Assembly (NCBI RefSeq): GCF_002813325.1
Contig: NZ_PHUG01000001.1
Location: 1,736,001-1,800,000 of the forward strand
DNA length: 64,000 bases
Direction of reading: 5' to 3'
Source of the DNA: Janthinobacterium sp. 64
GTDB taxonomy: Bacteria > Pseudomonadota > Gammaproteobacteria > Burkholderiales > Burkholderiaceae_D
Within the stretch, counting starts at the first letter, position 1; each line of letters begins with the position of its first letter. This document shows, one piece after another, positions 1 to 9,481 of the stretch. The notes below the pieces were generated by a model. That model had not been told where the DNA came from, did no database searches, and saw only the letters and a list, made by a program, of their open reading frames with translations. Position numbers and translations under genes: made by a program.

Positions 1-211
1 TTCCCCGGAAAACCTGCGATAATAACAGGGTTTTGAGCACCGAGTCAAAGGCTAAGCATCTTTTTTGACGCAATTATTGCCATAAACATGACAGTTTCAT
101 CAACACCGCCATGCCGCATGGAGTCTCAGTTATGGGCTCTGCGCCCTGGAACCACGTGACATTCCATTGACATCGACCAGCGCGGCCATGCCGGCCGCCA
201 TCCACTACCGA

Positions 212-820
212 ATGATACCAACTTCCGCCCCATTGCGCTTGATTCTTGCATCGAGTTCGACCTACCGCAAGGAATTGCTGCAACGCTTGCGCCTGCCTTT
301 CGAGGTGGCCGTGCCCGACCTCGACGAAAGCCCCCTGCCAGGCGAAAGCCCCAGCGCCACGGCCCTGCGCCTGGCCCAGGCCAAGGCGCAAGCCGTGCTC
401 GACCGCTACCCCGGCAGCCTCGTCATCGGCTCCGACCAGGTCGCCACCCTGGACGGCGCGCAGATCGGCAAGCCCGGCAACCACGCCAACGCTCTGCTGC
501 AACTGCAAACCATGCGCGGGCGCCAGACCGTGTTCCACACGGCACTGTGCCTGCTCGACGGCCGCCAGTCGCCCGCCGTGGCGCAAGTGGAAGACGTCCA
601 GACCCGCGTCACCGTGCGCGACTTGCCCGACGCCGAGCTGGACGCCTACCTGCACATCGAGCAACCATATGACTGCGCCGGCAGCGCCAAGAACGAGGGC
701 CTGGGCATCGCCCTGCTCGAACGCATCGATAGCACCGACCCGACCGCCCTGACCGGCTTGCCGCTGATCGCCCTCACCGGCATGCTGCGCAAGGCTGGCG
801 TCACGTTTTTCACTCTTTAA
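212..820 (+). CDS. Maf-family nucleoside triphosphate pyrophosphatase (YceF type)
   Basis: This is a cytoplasmic nucleotide pyrophosphatase of the Maf family. Members of the YceF subgroup hydrolyse m7GTP and related modified nucleotides to monophosphates, keeping them out of RNA. The N-terminal LILASSSTYRKELL nucleotide-binding segment, the DLDE and SDQVATLDG motifs and the late YDCAGSAKNEGLG stretch are all visible, so the fold looks complete. From ATG 212 the product is 202 residues, near the usual length of about 195. In-frame TTG 167 and ATG 188 lie upstream; none has a clear ribosome-binding site, and 212 was chosen because it leaves the shortest extension before the conserved motif. The methyltransferase gene follows after 18 bases, so the two are probably cotranscribed. 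Confidence 0.93.
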   Translation: MIPTSAPLRLILASSSTYRKELLQRLRLPFEVAVPDLDESPLPGESPSATALRLAQAKAQAVLDRYPGSLVIGSDQVATLDGAQIGKPGNHANALLQLQTMRGRQTVFHTALCLLDGRQSPAVAQVEDVQTRVTVRDLPDAELDAYLHIEQPYDCAGSAKNEGLGIALLERIDSTDPTALTGLPLIALTGMLRKAGVTFFTL

Positions 821-838
821 TGTATCGACAATAACAAT

Positions 839-1588
839 ATGACCGGCACCCTGTACCTGATTCCCAACCACCTCGGCCTCTCCGACAGCCCGGCCGACCC
901 GCTGGCCCACATCATTCCCGAGCAAGTACGGCAAATCACGTCGCAGCTCGATTATTTCGTTGCGGAAAACGCCAAGACGGCGCGCGCCTTTTTGAAATTG
1001 ATCGGCAACCAGCATCCGCTGGCCAAGCCGCTGCAGGAAATCACGATTTCCGAACTCAACGTCAATACCCCGGCGCAAGCGCTGGCGGGCTTGCTGGCGC
1101 CGCTGCTGGCGGGACGCGATGCGGGCCTTGTCTCGGAAGCGGGCGTGCCCGCCGTGGCCGACCCCGGCGCCGACCTGGTGCGTCTGGCGCATCAGCACGG
1201 CATCAAAGTGCGCCCGCTGGTGGGCCCGTCGTCGATCTTGCTGGCCGTGATGGCCAGCGGCTTGAACGGCCAGAGCTTTGCCTTCAACGGCTACCTGCCC
1301 ACGGACGCGGCCCTGCGCGCCAAGCGCATCAAGGAACTGGAAGTGCGTTCGCGCACGGAAAAGCAGACCCAGCTGTTCATCGAAACGCCGTACCGCAACG
1401 CCGCCATGCTCGAAGCGCTGATCGCGCAATGCGCGCCATCGACCCTGATCTGCGTCGCCACCGACCTGAGCCTGGACACGGAAAGCGTACAGACGTGGAA
1501 TGGGGGCCAGTGGAAGAAACAATTGGCGGCAGGCAAGTCGCCGGACTTCCACAAGAAACCGACTGTGTTCTTGCTGCTGGGACAGTAA
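839..1588 (+). CDS. SAM-dependent methyltransferase, RsmI-like (tetrapyrrole methylase fold)
   Basis: The protein belongs to the tetrapyrrole-methylase superfamily and resembles the RsmI/YraL group, whose founding member 2'-O-methylates C1402 of 16S rRNA. Visible landmarks are the N-terminal TGTLYLIPNHLG strand-loop, the VSEAGVPAVADPGADLVR glycine-rich SAM-binding region, the GPSSILLAVMASGLNG segment and FIETPYRN. At 249 residues it is shorter than classical RsmI (about 285). The first strand reads LIPNHLG rather than the usual VATPIGN, so it is probably the paralogue often found beside maf in Burkholderiales, with an unproven substrate. It lies 18 bases after maf and ends just before a strong bidirectional hairpin. 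Confidence 0.85.
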   Translation: MTGTLYLIPNHLGLSDSPADPLAHIIPEQVRQITSQLDYFVAENAKTARAFLKLIGNQHPLAKPLQEITISELNVNTPAQALAGLLAPLLAGRDAGLVSEAGVPAVADPGADLVRLAHQHGIKVRPLVGPSSILLAVMASGLNGQSFAFNGYLPTDAALRAKRIKELEVRSRTEKQTQLFIETPYRNAAMLEALIAQCAPSTLICVATDLSLDTESVQTWNGGQWKKQLAAGKSPDFHKKPTVFLLLGQ

Positions 1589-1603
1589 TCCTTCCCCCAT
1601 AAA

Positions 1604-1634
1604 AAACGCCACGGTCGACTGCACCGTGGCGTTT
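1604..1634. terminator. Bidirectional rho-independent terminator between two convergent genes
   Basis: A perfect 10-bp stem (ACGCCACGGT at 1606-1615 with ACCGTGGCGT at 1623-1632) closes a 7-base loop. It is flanked by an A-run on the left and Ts on the right, so it can stop transcription from both directions. It separates the methyltransferase gene from rlmJ, which converge here. Confidence 0.85.
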
Positions 1635-1657
1635 GCATTACTTCACTACGACAGTCA

Positions 1658-2575
1658 TTACACGCGCCGCGTCCCGGTATTTCTCTGTCCGCCCTTGCCC
1701 GTTTCCAATACGAACTTCGCGCCATCGTCGCGGCCCAACACTTTGACCAGGTAGGGCATGACTTCGCGCAGCATCGGCTCCAGCGTGTATGGCGGGTTCA
1801 AGATGAACATGCCGCTGCTGTGCAAGCCGAAGCCGTCCGGCGACGGCGTGTTGACAGTGAGGGTCACGTGCAGCCAGTCCGAGCTGGGAAGCTGCTTGAG
1901 CTTGTCGGCGAACTGGCGCGATTCCATGCGCTGCAGCACCGGGTACCAGACGGCGTAGATGCCCGACGGGAAGCGCACGAGCGCGTCGGCCAGGGTGTCC
2001 TTGACCTTGCGGTAATCCATCTTGTCTTCATATGGCGGGTCGATCAGCACCAGCGCGCGGCGCGATGGCGGCGGCAGCAGGGCTTTCAGGCTCTGGAAGC
2101 CGTCCGCCTTGGTGATGAGCACGCGCTTGCCGCGCACGGTCGGACGCTCGCCCTGGGCCAGCGCATGCGCCTCGACCTTGCGGAAGTTGTCGGCCAGAAT
2201 CTTGGCATCGGCTGGATGCAGCTCGAACAGGCGCAGACGGTCTTGCTCGCGGCTGACCTTGTCGGCGCAGTACGGCGAACCCGGGTAGTAGCGCATCTTG
2301 CCGCTCGGATTCATTTCCTTGATCAGTTTCATGTACTCGGCCAGCGAGGCCGGCAGGTCCGTGCGGTCCCACAGGGGCGCGATGCCCGTTTCGTATTCCG
2401 CGTTTTTCGAGGCATAGCCGCCGTCGAGCGCATACACGCCCGCGCCGGAGTGGGTATCGATATAACTATAGGCGGTATCTTTTTGATTCAGATATTGCAA
2501 CAACTGAATCTGCACATAATGCTTCAACACATCGGCGTGATTACCCGCGTGAAAGGCGTGGCGGTAACTCAACAT
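1658..2575 (-). CDS. rlmJ: 23S rRNA (adenine(2030)-N6)-methyltransferase RlmJ
   Basis: RlmJ methylates A2030 of 23S rRNA using SAM. The N-terminus MLSYRHAFHAGNHADVLKH is the family signature, followed by DTHSGAGVY (SAM-binding motif I) and the catalytic LIDPPYE motif (DPPY type, N6-adenine methylation). The open frame runs up to 2770, but the upstream 65 residues are not family-like, so ATG 2575 was chosen. This gives 305 residues against about 280 in E. coli. The gene stands alone, convergent with the methyltransferase on its left and divergent from the thioredoxin-like gene on its right. Confidence 0.95.
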   Translation of the reverse strand: MLSYRHAFHAGNHADVLKHYVQIQLLQYLNQKDTAYSYIDTHSGAGVYALDGGYASKNAEYETGIAPLWDRTDLPASLAEYMKLIKEMNPSGKMRYYPGSPYCADKVSREQDRLRLFELHPADAKILADNFRKVEAHALAQGERPTVRGKRVLITKADGFQSLKALLPPPSRRALVLIDPPYEDKMDYRKVKDTLADALVRFPSGIYAVWYPVLQRMESRQFADKLKQLPSSDWLHVTLTVNTPSPDGFGLHSSGMFILNPPYTLEPMLREVMPYLVKVLGRDDGAKFVLETGKGGQRNTGTRRV

Positions 2576-2851
2576 AAGCTGGCTAATTCCATAATAAAAA
2601 TAAACAAAGGCGGGAGCGCTGACACCGGGCAGGGCATGAAAACAGACTGGAGGGGTCAGGCTGCGGGGCCAGGAAACAGCATGGACCAGCGTAATCAGCG
2701 CGCAATTTCCAGCATTATCCACCAGAAAGGGCGATTGCATCAAAAAACACCCATAAACAAGCTCATGCATCCTTGGGACCGAGGGCGCCGGGCGCGGTAG
2801 AATACGCGCATCGGGCGCCCCGCGCCCATCCGCCCACTAATAGATACGAGC

Positions 2852-3283
2852 ATGCACAGCCTGACCCTCACGACCGATAACCGCGCCGACGTCGCGGCAG
2901 CCCTGGCCGGCCCACGCTGGACCGTGGCCTGCCTGTGCGCGCTGTGGTGCGGCACTTGCGGCAGCTACCGCGCCACGTTCGAGGAACTGGCCACGCGCCA
3001 TCCGGACACCGTCTTCGTCTGGGTCGACATCGAAGACCAGGCCGACGTGGTTGGCGACCTCGACATTGACAACTTCCCCACCCTGCTGATCCAGCACGAG
3101 GACCATGTCGCCTTCTTCGGCACGGTGCTGCCCGACGGCGGCCTGGCACACCGCATGGTGCAGGCGCAGCAGGCGCTCAGCACCGAGGAACTGGCGGCGC
3201 TGGCCGGCAGCACGCAGGAACGGCGCGACTGGCAGCGCGACTGCAATCTGCGTCAGTTACTGGCCGCCACCCTGGCAGAATAA
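2852..3283 (+). CDS. Thioredoxin-like protein with WCGTC active site
   Basis: A small thioredoxin-fold protein of 143 residues. The redox motif WCGTC lies near residue 33, followed by a thioredoxin-like stretch (VFVWVDIEDQADVVGDLDI) and the cis-proline region (FPTLLI). The active site has GT between the cysteines instead of the GP of classical thioredoxin, which usually shifts redox potential. No signal peptide is seen, so it should act in the cytoplasm as a disulfide reductase or thiol chaperone; the partner is unknown. The gene stops 3 bases before the convergent oxidoreductase gene ends. The 276-base upstream region carries a TAGAAT -10-like hexamer near 2798. Confidence 0.85.
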   Translation: MHSLTLTTDNRADVAAALAGPRWTVACLCALWCGTCGSYRATFEELATRHPDTVFVWVDIEDQADVVGDLDIDNFPTLLIQHEDHVAFFGTVLPDGGLAHRMVQAQQALSTEELAALAGSTQERRDWQRDCNLRQLLAATLAE

Positions 3284-3286
3284 AAG

Positions 3287-5560
3287 TCACGCCAGCCGCA
3301 GCGGCAGGCTGCGCAGCCTTTTCCCCGTCAGACTGAACACGGCGCTGGCGACGGCCGGCGCGATCGGCGGCGTACCGGGCTCGCCCACGCCTTCGGGGTG
3401 TTCCGCGCTGGCGATGATGATGGTTTCGACATGCGGCGCCTGGCCCATGCGCAGCGCGGGATAGTCGTGGAAGTTGCCCTGCTCGACTTTGCCCTCCTTG
3501 AAGGTGATCTCGCCGCCCAGCGCCGCCGACAGGCCGAACAGCACGGCCGACTCCATCTGCTGGGCGATGATGTTCGGATTGACGGCGATGCCGCAATCGA
3601 TGGCGCACACCACGCGCTGCACGCGAATTTCCCCGTTTTCCACGGACACTTGCGCCACTTGCGCAACGATGCTGCCGAACGACTGGTGCAAGGCCACGCC
3701 ATGCGCATGGCCGTGCGGCGGAGTGCCTGCCCTGGCGACGGCCGCGTCGAGCACGGCCAGATGGCGCGGATGTTTCACCAGCATGGCGCGGCGGAAGGCG
3801 ACGCCGTCCTGCCCCGCCGCGTGCGCCAGTTCGTCAATAAAACTTTCCTTAAAGAACGCGTTGTGCGAATGCCCCACCGAGCGCCAGTAGCCGACCGGCA
3901 CGGCGCTGTCGGCGATCACGTGGGCGATGCGCTGGTTGGCGATTTCATACGGCATGTCGAATTCGCCTTCGGCCGTGGTCTTGTCCGGGCCCGCACCGGG
4001 CAAGCCGAAATTACGCTGCAAAAACTGGTGCGTGATGGAAGCGCTGACGGATTTATTGTCCCAGGAAGCGATGCGGCCATGCTCGTCGAGGCGCGCCGCA
4101 AAGCGGGCCAGCGCGGCGGGACGGTACATATCGTGCCTGGTATCCTGCTCGCGCGTCCACACCAGCTGCACCGGCGCGCCATCGCACTGCAGCGCGATGG
4201 CCACGGCTTGCGCGACCATATCCACTTCCAGGCGGCGGCCGAATCCACCGCCGAGCAGCAGCACCTCGATGCTGACGTCTTTCGCGTCGACGCCGGCCAC
4301 TTTCGCCGCCACGTCGACGGCGATGCCGGGCGCCTGCGTCGAGACCCACAGCATCACCTTGCCATTTTTCACCTGCGCGGTGCAGTTGACGGGCTCCATG
4401 GCGGCGTGCGCGAGGAACGGGGCGCGATACTCGGCCTTGATGCTGCGCAAACCCTGCACCGCCTTGCCTTCCACCTCGCCGCTGGCGTGGTAGGCATAAC
4501 CGGCTTCACCATCGAGCAGGCGGGCAAATTCCGCGTAGACGTCGGCACTGGACAAGTTCGCTTGCGGGCCAGCCTTCCACTGCGTCGGCAAGGCAGCCGC
4601 CGCCTGTTTGGCACGCCACCAGGTGTCGGCCACCACGGCGGCGCACGAGACGCTGCGCTGGGCCAGCTGCGGCGTCAGGTCCAGCACCTGTTTCACGCCG
4701 GGCATGGCGAGGATGGGCGCCGCGTCGAACGCGGACAAGGTATCGCCGAGGCGCGGCGGCAGATGCAGGGCCGCGTACAGCATGCCGGGCGGGCGCGCGT
4801 CGATGCCGAAACGCGCGCTGCCATTGACTTTCGATGGCGTGTCGCGGCGCGGCGCCGGCTGGCCGATCAGTTTGAAGTCCTGAGGCAGTTTCAGCACGGG
4901 CGTGCCGGGGGCTATGCCGGCGGCGCGCTGCGCCAGGCTGGCGTAGCTGGCGCGCCGTCCGTCCGGGTGCAGCACTTCGCCATTTTCCGTGCGGCATTGC
5001 GCGGCCGGCACCTGCCACAACGCGGCAGCAGCGCCCACCAGCATGGCACGGGCCGAAGCGCCCGCCTCGCGCATGGGGCCCCAGCCATCCTTCACGCTGG
5101 ACGAACCGCCCGTGACGATCACGCCCAGTTCGCGCGCCGCCTTGGCCACCGTCCATTGCGCCAGCGCTTTGACGCGTCCGTGGTCGTCCGGGTGGAAAGG
5201 CAAGCCATCCGCAAGCATGGCCACATTGCCGAAGATTTTATCCATGGGCGCCTGGATCAGCTTGACGCTGGCCAGCGACACGTCGAGTTCCTCGGCCACC
5301 AGCATCGGCAAGGCCGTGTGCACGCCCTGCCCCATCTCGCTGCGCGGCATGGCCAGGATCACGCTGCCGTCGCTTTGAACGGCCAGCCAGCCGTTCAGCG
5401 CCACGGCGCCATCGGCCACCGGCAGCGGCGCGCTGCCCTGCAGACGCTGGCGCGGCGGCAGCACGCCCCAGCCCAGCACCAGGGCGCCCACGCCGGCCAC
5501 GCCGAGGCCCAGGCCGCCGAGCAGGAAACGGCGGCGCGAGGTGTTTTTTTCTGCGGCCAT
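3287..5560 (-). CDS. Tat-exported molybdopterin-binding oxidoreductase, isoquinoline 1-oxidoreductase beta subunit type (IorB-like)
   Basis: This is the large molybdopterin-binding subunit of a xanthine-dehydrogenase-family hydroxylase of the IorB/aldehyde-oxidase branch, 757 residues and full length. A twin-arginine signal (SRRRFLLGGLGLGVAGVGA) starts at about residue 8, so the folded enzyme should be exported. The molybdenum-cofactor landmarks EMGQGVHTALPML, the GGGFGRR loop, and a GEPGTPP segment near the C-terminus, close to the expected catalytic-glutamate region, are visible. ATG 5560 has an AAGGGT site 5 bases upstream. Such enzymes normally work with a small [2Fe-2S] subunit (IorA) encoded next door and often a c-type cytochrome; neither is present here. 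The substrate cannot be read from sequence. Confidence 0.88.
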   Translation of the reverse strand: MAAEKNTSRRRFLLGGLGLGVAGVGALVLGWGVLPPRQRLQGSAPLPVADGAVALNGWLAVQSDGSVILAMPRSEMGQGVHTALPMLVAEELDVSLASVKLIQAPMDKIFGNVAMLADGLPFHPDDHGRVKALAQWTVAKAARELGVIVTGGSSSVKDGWGPMREAGASARAMLVGAAAALWQVPAAQCRTENGEVLHPDGRRASYASLAQRAAGIAPGTPVLKLPQDFKLIGQPAPRRDTPSKVNGSARFGIDARPPGMLYAALHLPPRLGDTLSAFDAAPILAMPGVKQVLDLTPQLAQRSVSCAAVVADTWWRAKQAAAALPTQWKAGPQANLSSADVYAEFARLLDGEAGYAYHASGEVEGKAVQGLRSIKAEYRAPFLAHAAMEPVNCTAQVKNGKVMLWVSTQAPGIAVDVAAKVAGVDAKDVSIEVLLLGGGFGRRLEVDMVAQAVAIALQCDGAPVQLVWTREQDTRHDMYRPAALARFAARLDEHGRIASWDNKSVSASITHQFLQRNFGLPGAGPDKTTAEGEFDMPYEIANQRIAHVIADSAVPVGYWRSVGHSHNAFFKESFIDELAHAAGQDGVAFRRAMLVKHPRHLAVLDAAVARAGTPPHGHAHGVALHQSFGSIVAQVAQVSVENGEIRVQRVVCAIDCGIAVNPNIIAQQMESAVLFGLSAALGGEITFKEGKVEQGNFHDYPALRMGQAPHVETIIIASAEHPEGVGEPGTPPIAPAVASAVFSLTGKRLRSLPLRLA

Positions 5561-5576
5561 GGGATACCCTTATTAG

Positions 5577-8500
5577 TTAGTGATCGATCCAGCGCTCAAG
5601 CATATCCTGTGCCAGCACCGGGCGGCTATAAAAATAACCTTGCGCCAGCTTGCAGCCATGGCGCAGCAGGAAAGCGGCCTGCTCTTCCGTCTCCACACCC
5701 TCGGCGATCACCGACAAGTGCATGCTCTTGCCCAGCTGGATGATGGCAATCGCAATCGCTTCATCGTTGACGTCCGTCGAGATATCCTTGATGAAGGAGC
5801 GGTCGATCTTCAGGGTCTGCACGGGCAGCTGTTTCAGGTACGCGAGCGAGGAGTAGCCGGTGCCGAAGTCGTCGATGGCCAGTCCCACGCCGATGGCGTG
5901 CAGATCGTTGATGAAACCGAGCGCGTCGCCCGTATTCATGATCACCGATTCCGTCACTTCCAGCTGCAGGCGCTGCGGCTCCAGGCCTGTCTCCTTCAGA
6001 ATATCGGCCACCATGCCGGCGATGCTGCCCCGCTCGAACTGTTTCACGGACAGGTTGACGGCCATCTTCGGCACGCGCAAGCCCTGCGCCTCCCAGCGCA
6101 CCATCTGGCGGCAGGCTTCGTCGAGCACCCATTTGCCCAGCTGGTTGATGAAACCGCTGTCCTCGGCCAGCGGGATGAAGCGCACCGGCGGCACCAGGCC
6201 CAGTTCCGGGTGATTCCAGCGCACCAGCGCCTCCACGCCGACCAGGCGGCCCGTGTCGATTTCCACCTGCGGCTGGTAATTGAGGAACATCTCGTTCTTT
6301 TCCAGCGAGCGGCGCAAAAAGGTTTCCAGGCGCAGGCGCTCGACACCTTCGCCCGTCATCGACGGCGCATAGAAGCGGTAGCCGTTGCGCCCGCGCGCTT
6401 TGGCCTGGTACATGGCCACGTCGGCATTGCGGATCAGCATGTTCAAGTCCAGCGCGTCATCCGGATACAGGCTGATGCCCACGCTGCACGTAACGAACAG
6501 TTCGTGGCCGGCCACCGTGAACGGCTGGTCGAACATGGTCATCAGTTTTTCCGCCACCTGCGTGGCGCCATACTCGCCGTCGACGCGCTCGAGCAGGACG
6601 ATGAATTCATCGCCGCCCAGGCGCGCCAACGTATCTCCTTCGCGCAGGCGGGCCGCCAGCTGGCCGGCCACCTTTTGCAGCAATTCGTCGCCCACATGGT
6701 GGCCCAGCGTGTCGTTGACGTTCTTGAAACGGTCCAGGTCGATGAACAGCACGGCCAGCTGCTCCTGGTCGCGCGCGGCGCGCAGCAAGGCGTGCTGCAG
6801 GCGGTCGTGGAACAGCAGCCGGTTCGGCAGTGCCGTCAGCGGATCGTGGTGCGCCATGTAGTCGAGCTTTTCCTGCGATTCCTTGAGCAGGGTGATATCG
6901 CTGAACACGCCCACATAATGCGTGGTGACGCCCTGCGTGTCGCGCACGGCGCTGATGGTCAGCCACTCCAGGTAGATGTCGCCGTTCTTACGCTGGTGCC
7001 AGATCTCGCCGCGCCAGAAACCGCTGGCCTTCAGCTCGTCCCACATGGCCTGGTAGAACGCAGCGTCGTGGCGCTGCGAACGCGTCAGCGACGAGTGCCG
7101 CCCCAGCGCCTCGGCTTCATGGTAGCCCGTGATCTGCGTGAAGGCCGGGTTGACGGCGACGATGATGCCGGTGGGATCGACCACCATCACGCCGTCGGCG
7201 ATATGTTCCAGCACGGTAGCCGACAAACGCAGTTTTTCCTCGGCTTCCTTGCGCGCCGTGATGTCGGCATACACCCAGATGCTGCCGTCGTTGGGGTGCA
7301 GCGGATCGAGCGCGCAGCCGCTGACCAGGGCCCAGAACAGGCTGCCGTCGCGGCGCTGGTACTGGCGCTCCTCGCTGAAGTCACCGCCCAGGGCCAGCGC
7401 CGGATACTGGCGTTCGCCCGCGTCCTCGAAATCATACGCACTGGTAAACACGATGGCCGTCGAACTGCCCGTCATCTCGGCATGGTCGTAGCCGAACAGT
7501 TCCTCGCAGCGGCGGTTAACGGAAATGATGCGGCGGTGGCGCACGAACATCACGCCGAACATCACATTGTCGAGAATCGCGCTCTGTTCCGTCAGCAGTG
7601 CTTCGATGCGCATCTCGTGGTGCTTGCGCTGGCTGATGTCGGCAATGATGCCGTCGACCCAGACGACGCCCTGCTCACCGGCCTGCGGCTGGCCATTTTC
7701 GGCCACCCAGCGCTCGATGCCGAAGGCGTCGATGATGCGGTATTCCAGCGCATACGGCCGCACTCCAAGCACCGCCTGGCGCACGGCGCGGCGGTGCTCG
7801 CGGCGGTCTTCCGGGCAGATCAGGTCAGCCCAGGCGTGCGTGCTGCCGCGCATGAACTGGCGCGCCGAATAACCGGCGATGTCTTCGATGGCATCGCTGA
7901 CGAAATCAATGGGCCCGTCGGGCCGGTAGCGGAAGACGGCGCCTGGCACCTGCGTGACGATGGTGCGGAAGCGCTCTTCGCGCTGCCCCACATCCTCGAA
8001 CAGCTGGCGAATGGCCGCGCGCATTTGCTCGAGCTGGGCCGTCAGGCGACCCAGCTCGTCATTGCTGTGCGAGGCCAGCGGCGTGTCAAAATCGCCGTGC
8101 GACAGGCGGTCGGAAAAGCGCGTCAGGCGGCGCAGGGGTTTCAACAGGCGGCGGTTCAGGAACAGCACGATCAGCGCCATCGACACGGCCAGTTGCGCCC
8201 CCAGCACGAAAATATACGATCGCTGCTTTTCGCGCAGCTCCTGCTGGCTGCGCGCATCGTCCATCTCGACGACGACATGGCCGATGCGTTCACCGCGCAC
8301 GAGGATGACGCGCTCGGCGCGGTACAGATTGCCCACGGGCCGCTGCGGCGCCTGCAGGCGGATGAATTCCGTGTCGCCCTGCCCCAGCACTTTCACCAGC
8401 AGCACGGCGCGGTCGCGCATCACCGACTCGACCAGCGAGCGGGCCGATTCCGCATTCATGTTCCACAGCGATTCCTGCATGCCCAGCGCCAGGATGTCGG

Positions 8501-8693
8501 CATTGCGCTGCAAGGCTTCATTCAGACTGGTGCGCGCCGACTGGCGCTCATGCACGCCGACCAGCAGATAGCTGCCGAAGATGGCGGGCACGACCAGGCC
8601 GCCAAACACCACCAGCAGCAAGGCGCCATAGATCGACGAGCCGTACAGCACACGCAGGCTGGCGCGCAGGCGCTGATAGGGCGAATTAAACAT
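5577..8693 (-). CDS. Membrane-bound PAS-GGDEF-EAL protein (c-di-GMP synthesis and hydrolysis)
   Basis: A 1038-residue inner-membrane signalling protein. An N-terminal transmembrane helix (about residues 17-45), a periplasmic sensor region, a second helix (about 160-185) and a HAMP linker lead into three PAS/PAC modules (about 245-620). A GGDEF domain follows (GGDEF intact, with an RxxD inhibitory-site motif REGD just before it) and then an EAL domain (EALVRW, IDDFGTGYSSL, KIDRSFI and EGVET all present). Both enzymatic domains look competent, so it may make and degrade c-di-GMP. The frame opens at TTG 8708; ATG 8693 was preferred, although neither has a good ribosome-binding site. It ends 16 bases upstream of the oxidoreductase gene on the same strand. 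Confidence 0.93.
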   Translation of the reverse strand: MFNSPYQRLRASLRVLYGSSIYGALLLVVFGGLVVPAIFGSYLLVGVHERQSARTSLNEALQRNADILALGMQESLWNMNAESARSLVESVMRDRAVLLVKVLGQGDTEFIRLQAPQRPVGNLYRAERVILVRGERIGHVVVEMDDARSQQELREKQRSYIFVLGAQLAVSMALIVLFLNRRLLKPLRRLTRFSDRLSHGDFDTPLASHSNDELGRLTAQLEQMRAAIRQLFEDVGQREERFRTIVTQVPGAVFRYRPDGPIDFVSDAIEDIAGYSARQFMRGSTHAWADLICPEDRREHRRAVRQAVLGVRPYALEYRIIDAFGIERWVAENGQPQAGEQGVVWVDGIIADISQRKHHEMRIEALLTEQSAILDNVMFGVMFVRHRRIISVNRRCEELFGYDHAEMTGSSTAIVFTSAYDFEDAGERQYPALALGGDFSEERQYQRRDGSLFWALVSGCALDPLHPNDGSIWVYADITARKEAEEKLRLSATVLEHIADGVMVVDPTGIIVAVNPAFTQITGYHEAEALGRHSSLTRSQRHDAAFYQAMWDELKASGFWRGEIWHQRKNGDIYLEWLTISAVRDTQGVTTHYVGVFSDITLLKESQEKLDYMAHHDPLTALPNRLLFHDRLQHALLRAARDQEQLAVLFIDLDRFKNVNDTLGHHVGDELLQKVAGQLAARLREGDTLARLGGDEFIVLLERVDGEYGATQVAEKLMTMFDQPFTVAGHELFVTCSVGISLYPDDALDLNMLIRNADVAMYQAKARGRNGYRFYAPSMTGEGVERLRLETFLRRSLEKNEMFLNYQPQVEIDTGRLVGVEALVRWNHPELGLVPPVRFIPLAEDSGFINQLGKWVLDEACRQMVRWEAQGLRVPKMAVNLSVKQFERGSIAGMVADILKETGLEPQRLQLEVTESVIMNTGDALGFINDLHAIGVGLAIDDFGTGYSSLAYLKQLPVQTLKIDRSFIKDISTDVNDEAIAIAIIQLGKSMHLSVIAEGVETEEQAAFLLRHGCKLAQGYFYSRPVLAQDMLERWIDH

Positions 8694-8954
8694 GCGGCAA
8701 CAGGGCAACAGGGATCAGGCAGGCGGTCATGGAGCTTTACAGGGGAATCCGGGTGATAAGGCGGGAAGAAACTTTTTCAGGAGCAATTATGCATGGAAAA
8801 AGCGGGGGAAGTCACCAATAAACACGCGCCAACGACGACCTGATGCCATATACACAGGGCTGAAAAGCCACACGCGGGCCGGCGAGCCCGGCCCGCGCCA
8901 GCAGAAAAACGCGCAGCTTGCTATCATCGCCCCACTTTACCTAGAGGAACCACC

Positions 8955-9461
8955 ATGACCTTCTCCATCTATTCCGCTTCCATCCCCGTCTTCAAACAGA
9001 TCCTGGGCAGCCTGGCCGCCATCTTGGACAAGGCGGAAACGCACGCGCAAGACAAGAAAATCGACCCGAACGCCCTGCTGCAATTCCGTTTGTTCCCGGA
9101 CATGCTGCCCTTCGTGCGCCAGATCCAGATCGCCACCGACTTCGCCAAGGGCTGCGGCGCACGCCTGGCCGGCGTGGCCGTGCCACCATATGAAGACAGC
9201 GAACAGAGCTTTGCAGAGCTAAAAGCGCGCATCGTGAAAACCATCGCCTTCCTGGAAAGCTTGCCGCAAGCGGACATCGACGGCAGCGAAACGCGCGCCA
9301 TCACCACCGGCAGCGGCGAAAAGACCAAGCACTTCACGGGCCAGACGTATCTGTTCCACTACGCGCTGCCGCACTTCTTCTTCCACGCGACGACGGCCTA
9401 CGACATCCTGCGCCATAACGGCATTGAAGTCGGCAAGAAAGATTTTATTGGCAGCTATTAA
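8955..9461 (+). CDS. DUF1993 family protein
   Basis: A 168-residue soluble protein matching the DUF1993 family, which has a DinB-like four-helix fold but no established activity. Recognisable segments are the start MTFSIYSASIPVFKQIL, the PDMLPFVRQIQIATDFAKG helix and the C-terminal histidine-rich FHYALPHFFFHATTAYDILRHNG. A good ribosome-binding site (AGAGGAAC) precedes ATG 8955. It stands alone, with an imperfect inverted repeat downstream. The 261 bases between it and the divergent GGDEF-EAL gene show no further coding signal. Confidence 0.88.
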   Translation: MTFSIYSASIPVFKQILGSLAAILDKAETHAQDKKIDPNALLQFRLFPDMLPFVRQIQIATDFAKGCGARLAGVAVPPYEDSEQSFAELKARIVKTIAFLESLPQADIDGSETRAITTGSGEKTKHFTGQTYLFHYALPHFFFHATTAYDILRHNGIEVGKKDFIGSY

Positions 9462-9481
9462 TAGTTGCCCCCAATAGTACC

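Noticed and set aside
1..166. Gene at the left edge
   Set aside because: Only an antisense frame to maf reaches it; the stretch looks like the promoter region of maf and a divergent gene outside the window.
3398..5743. A 781-codon plus-strand frame opposite the molybdenum oxidoreductase gene
   Set aside because: Shadow of the IorB-type gene; composition is typical of antisense GC-rich frames and there is no ribosome-binding site.
5580..8756. A 1058-codon plus-strand frame opposite the GGDEF-EAL gene
   Set aside because: It is antisense to a gene whose domains are unmistakable; the translation is His/Gln/Arg-rich and lacks any family motif, as expected for a GC-rich shadow.
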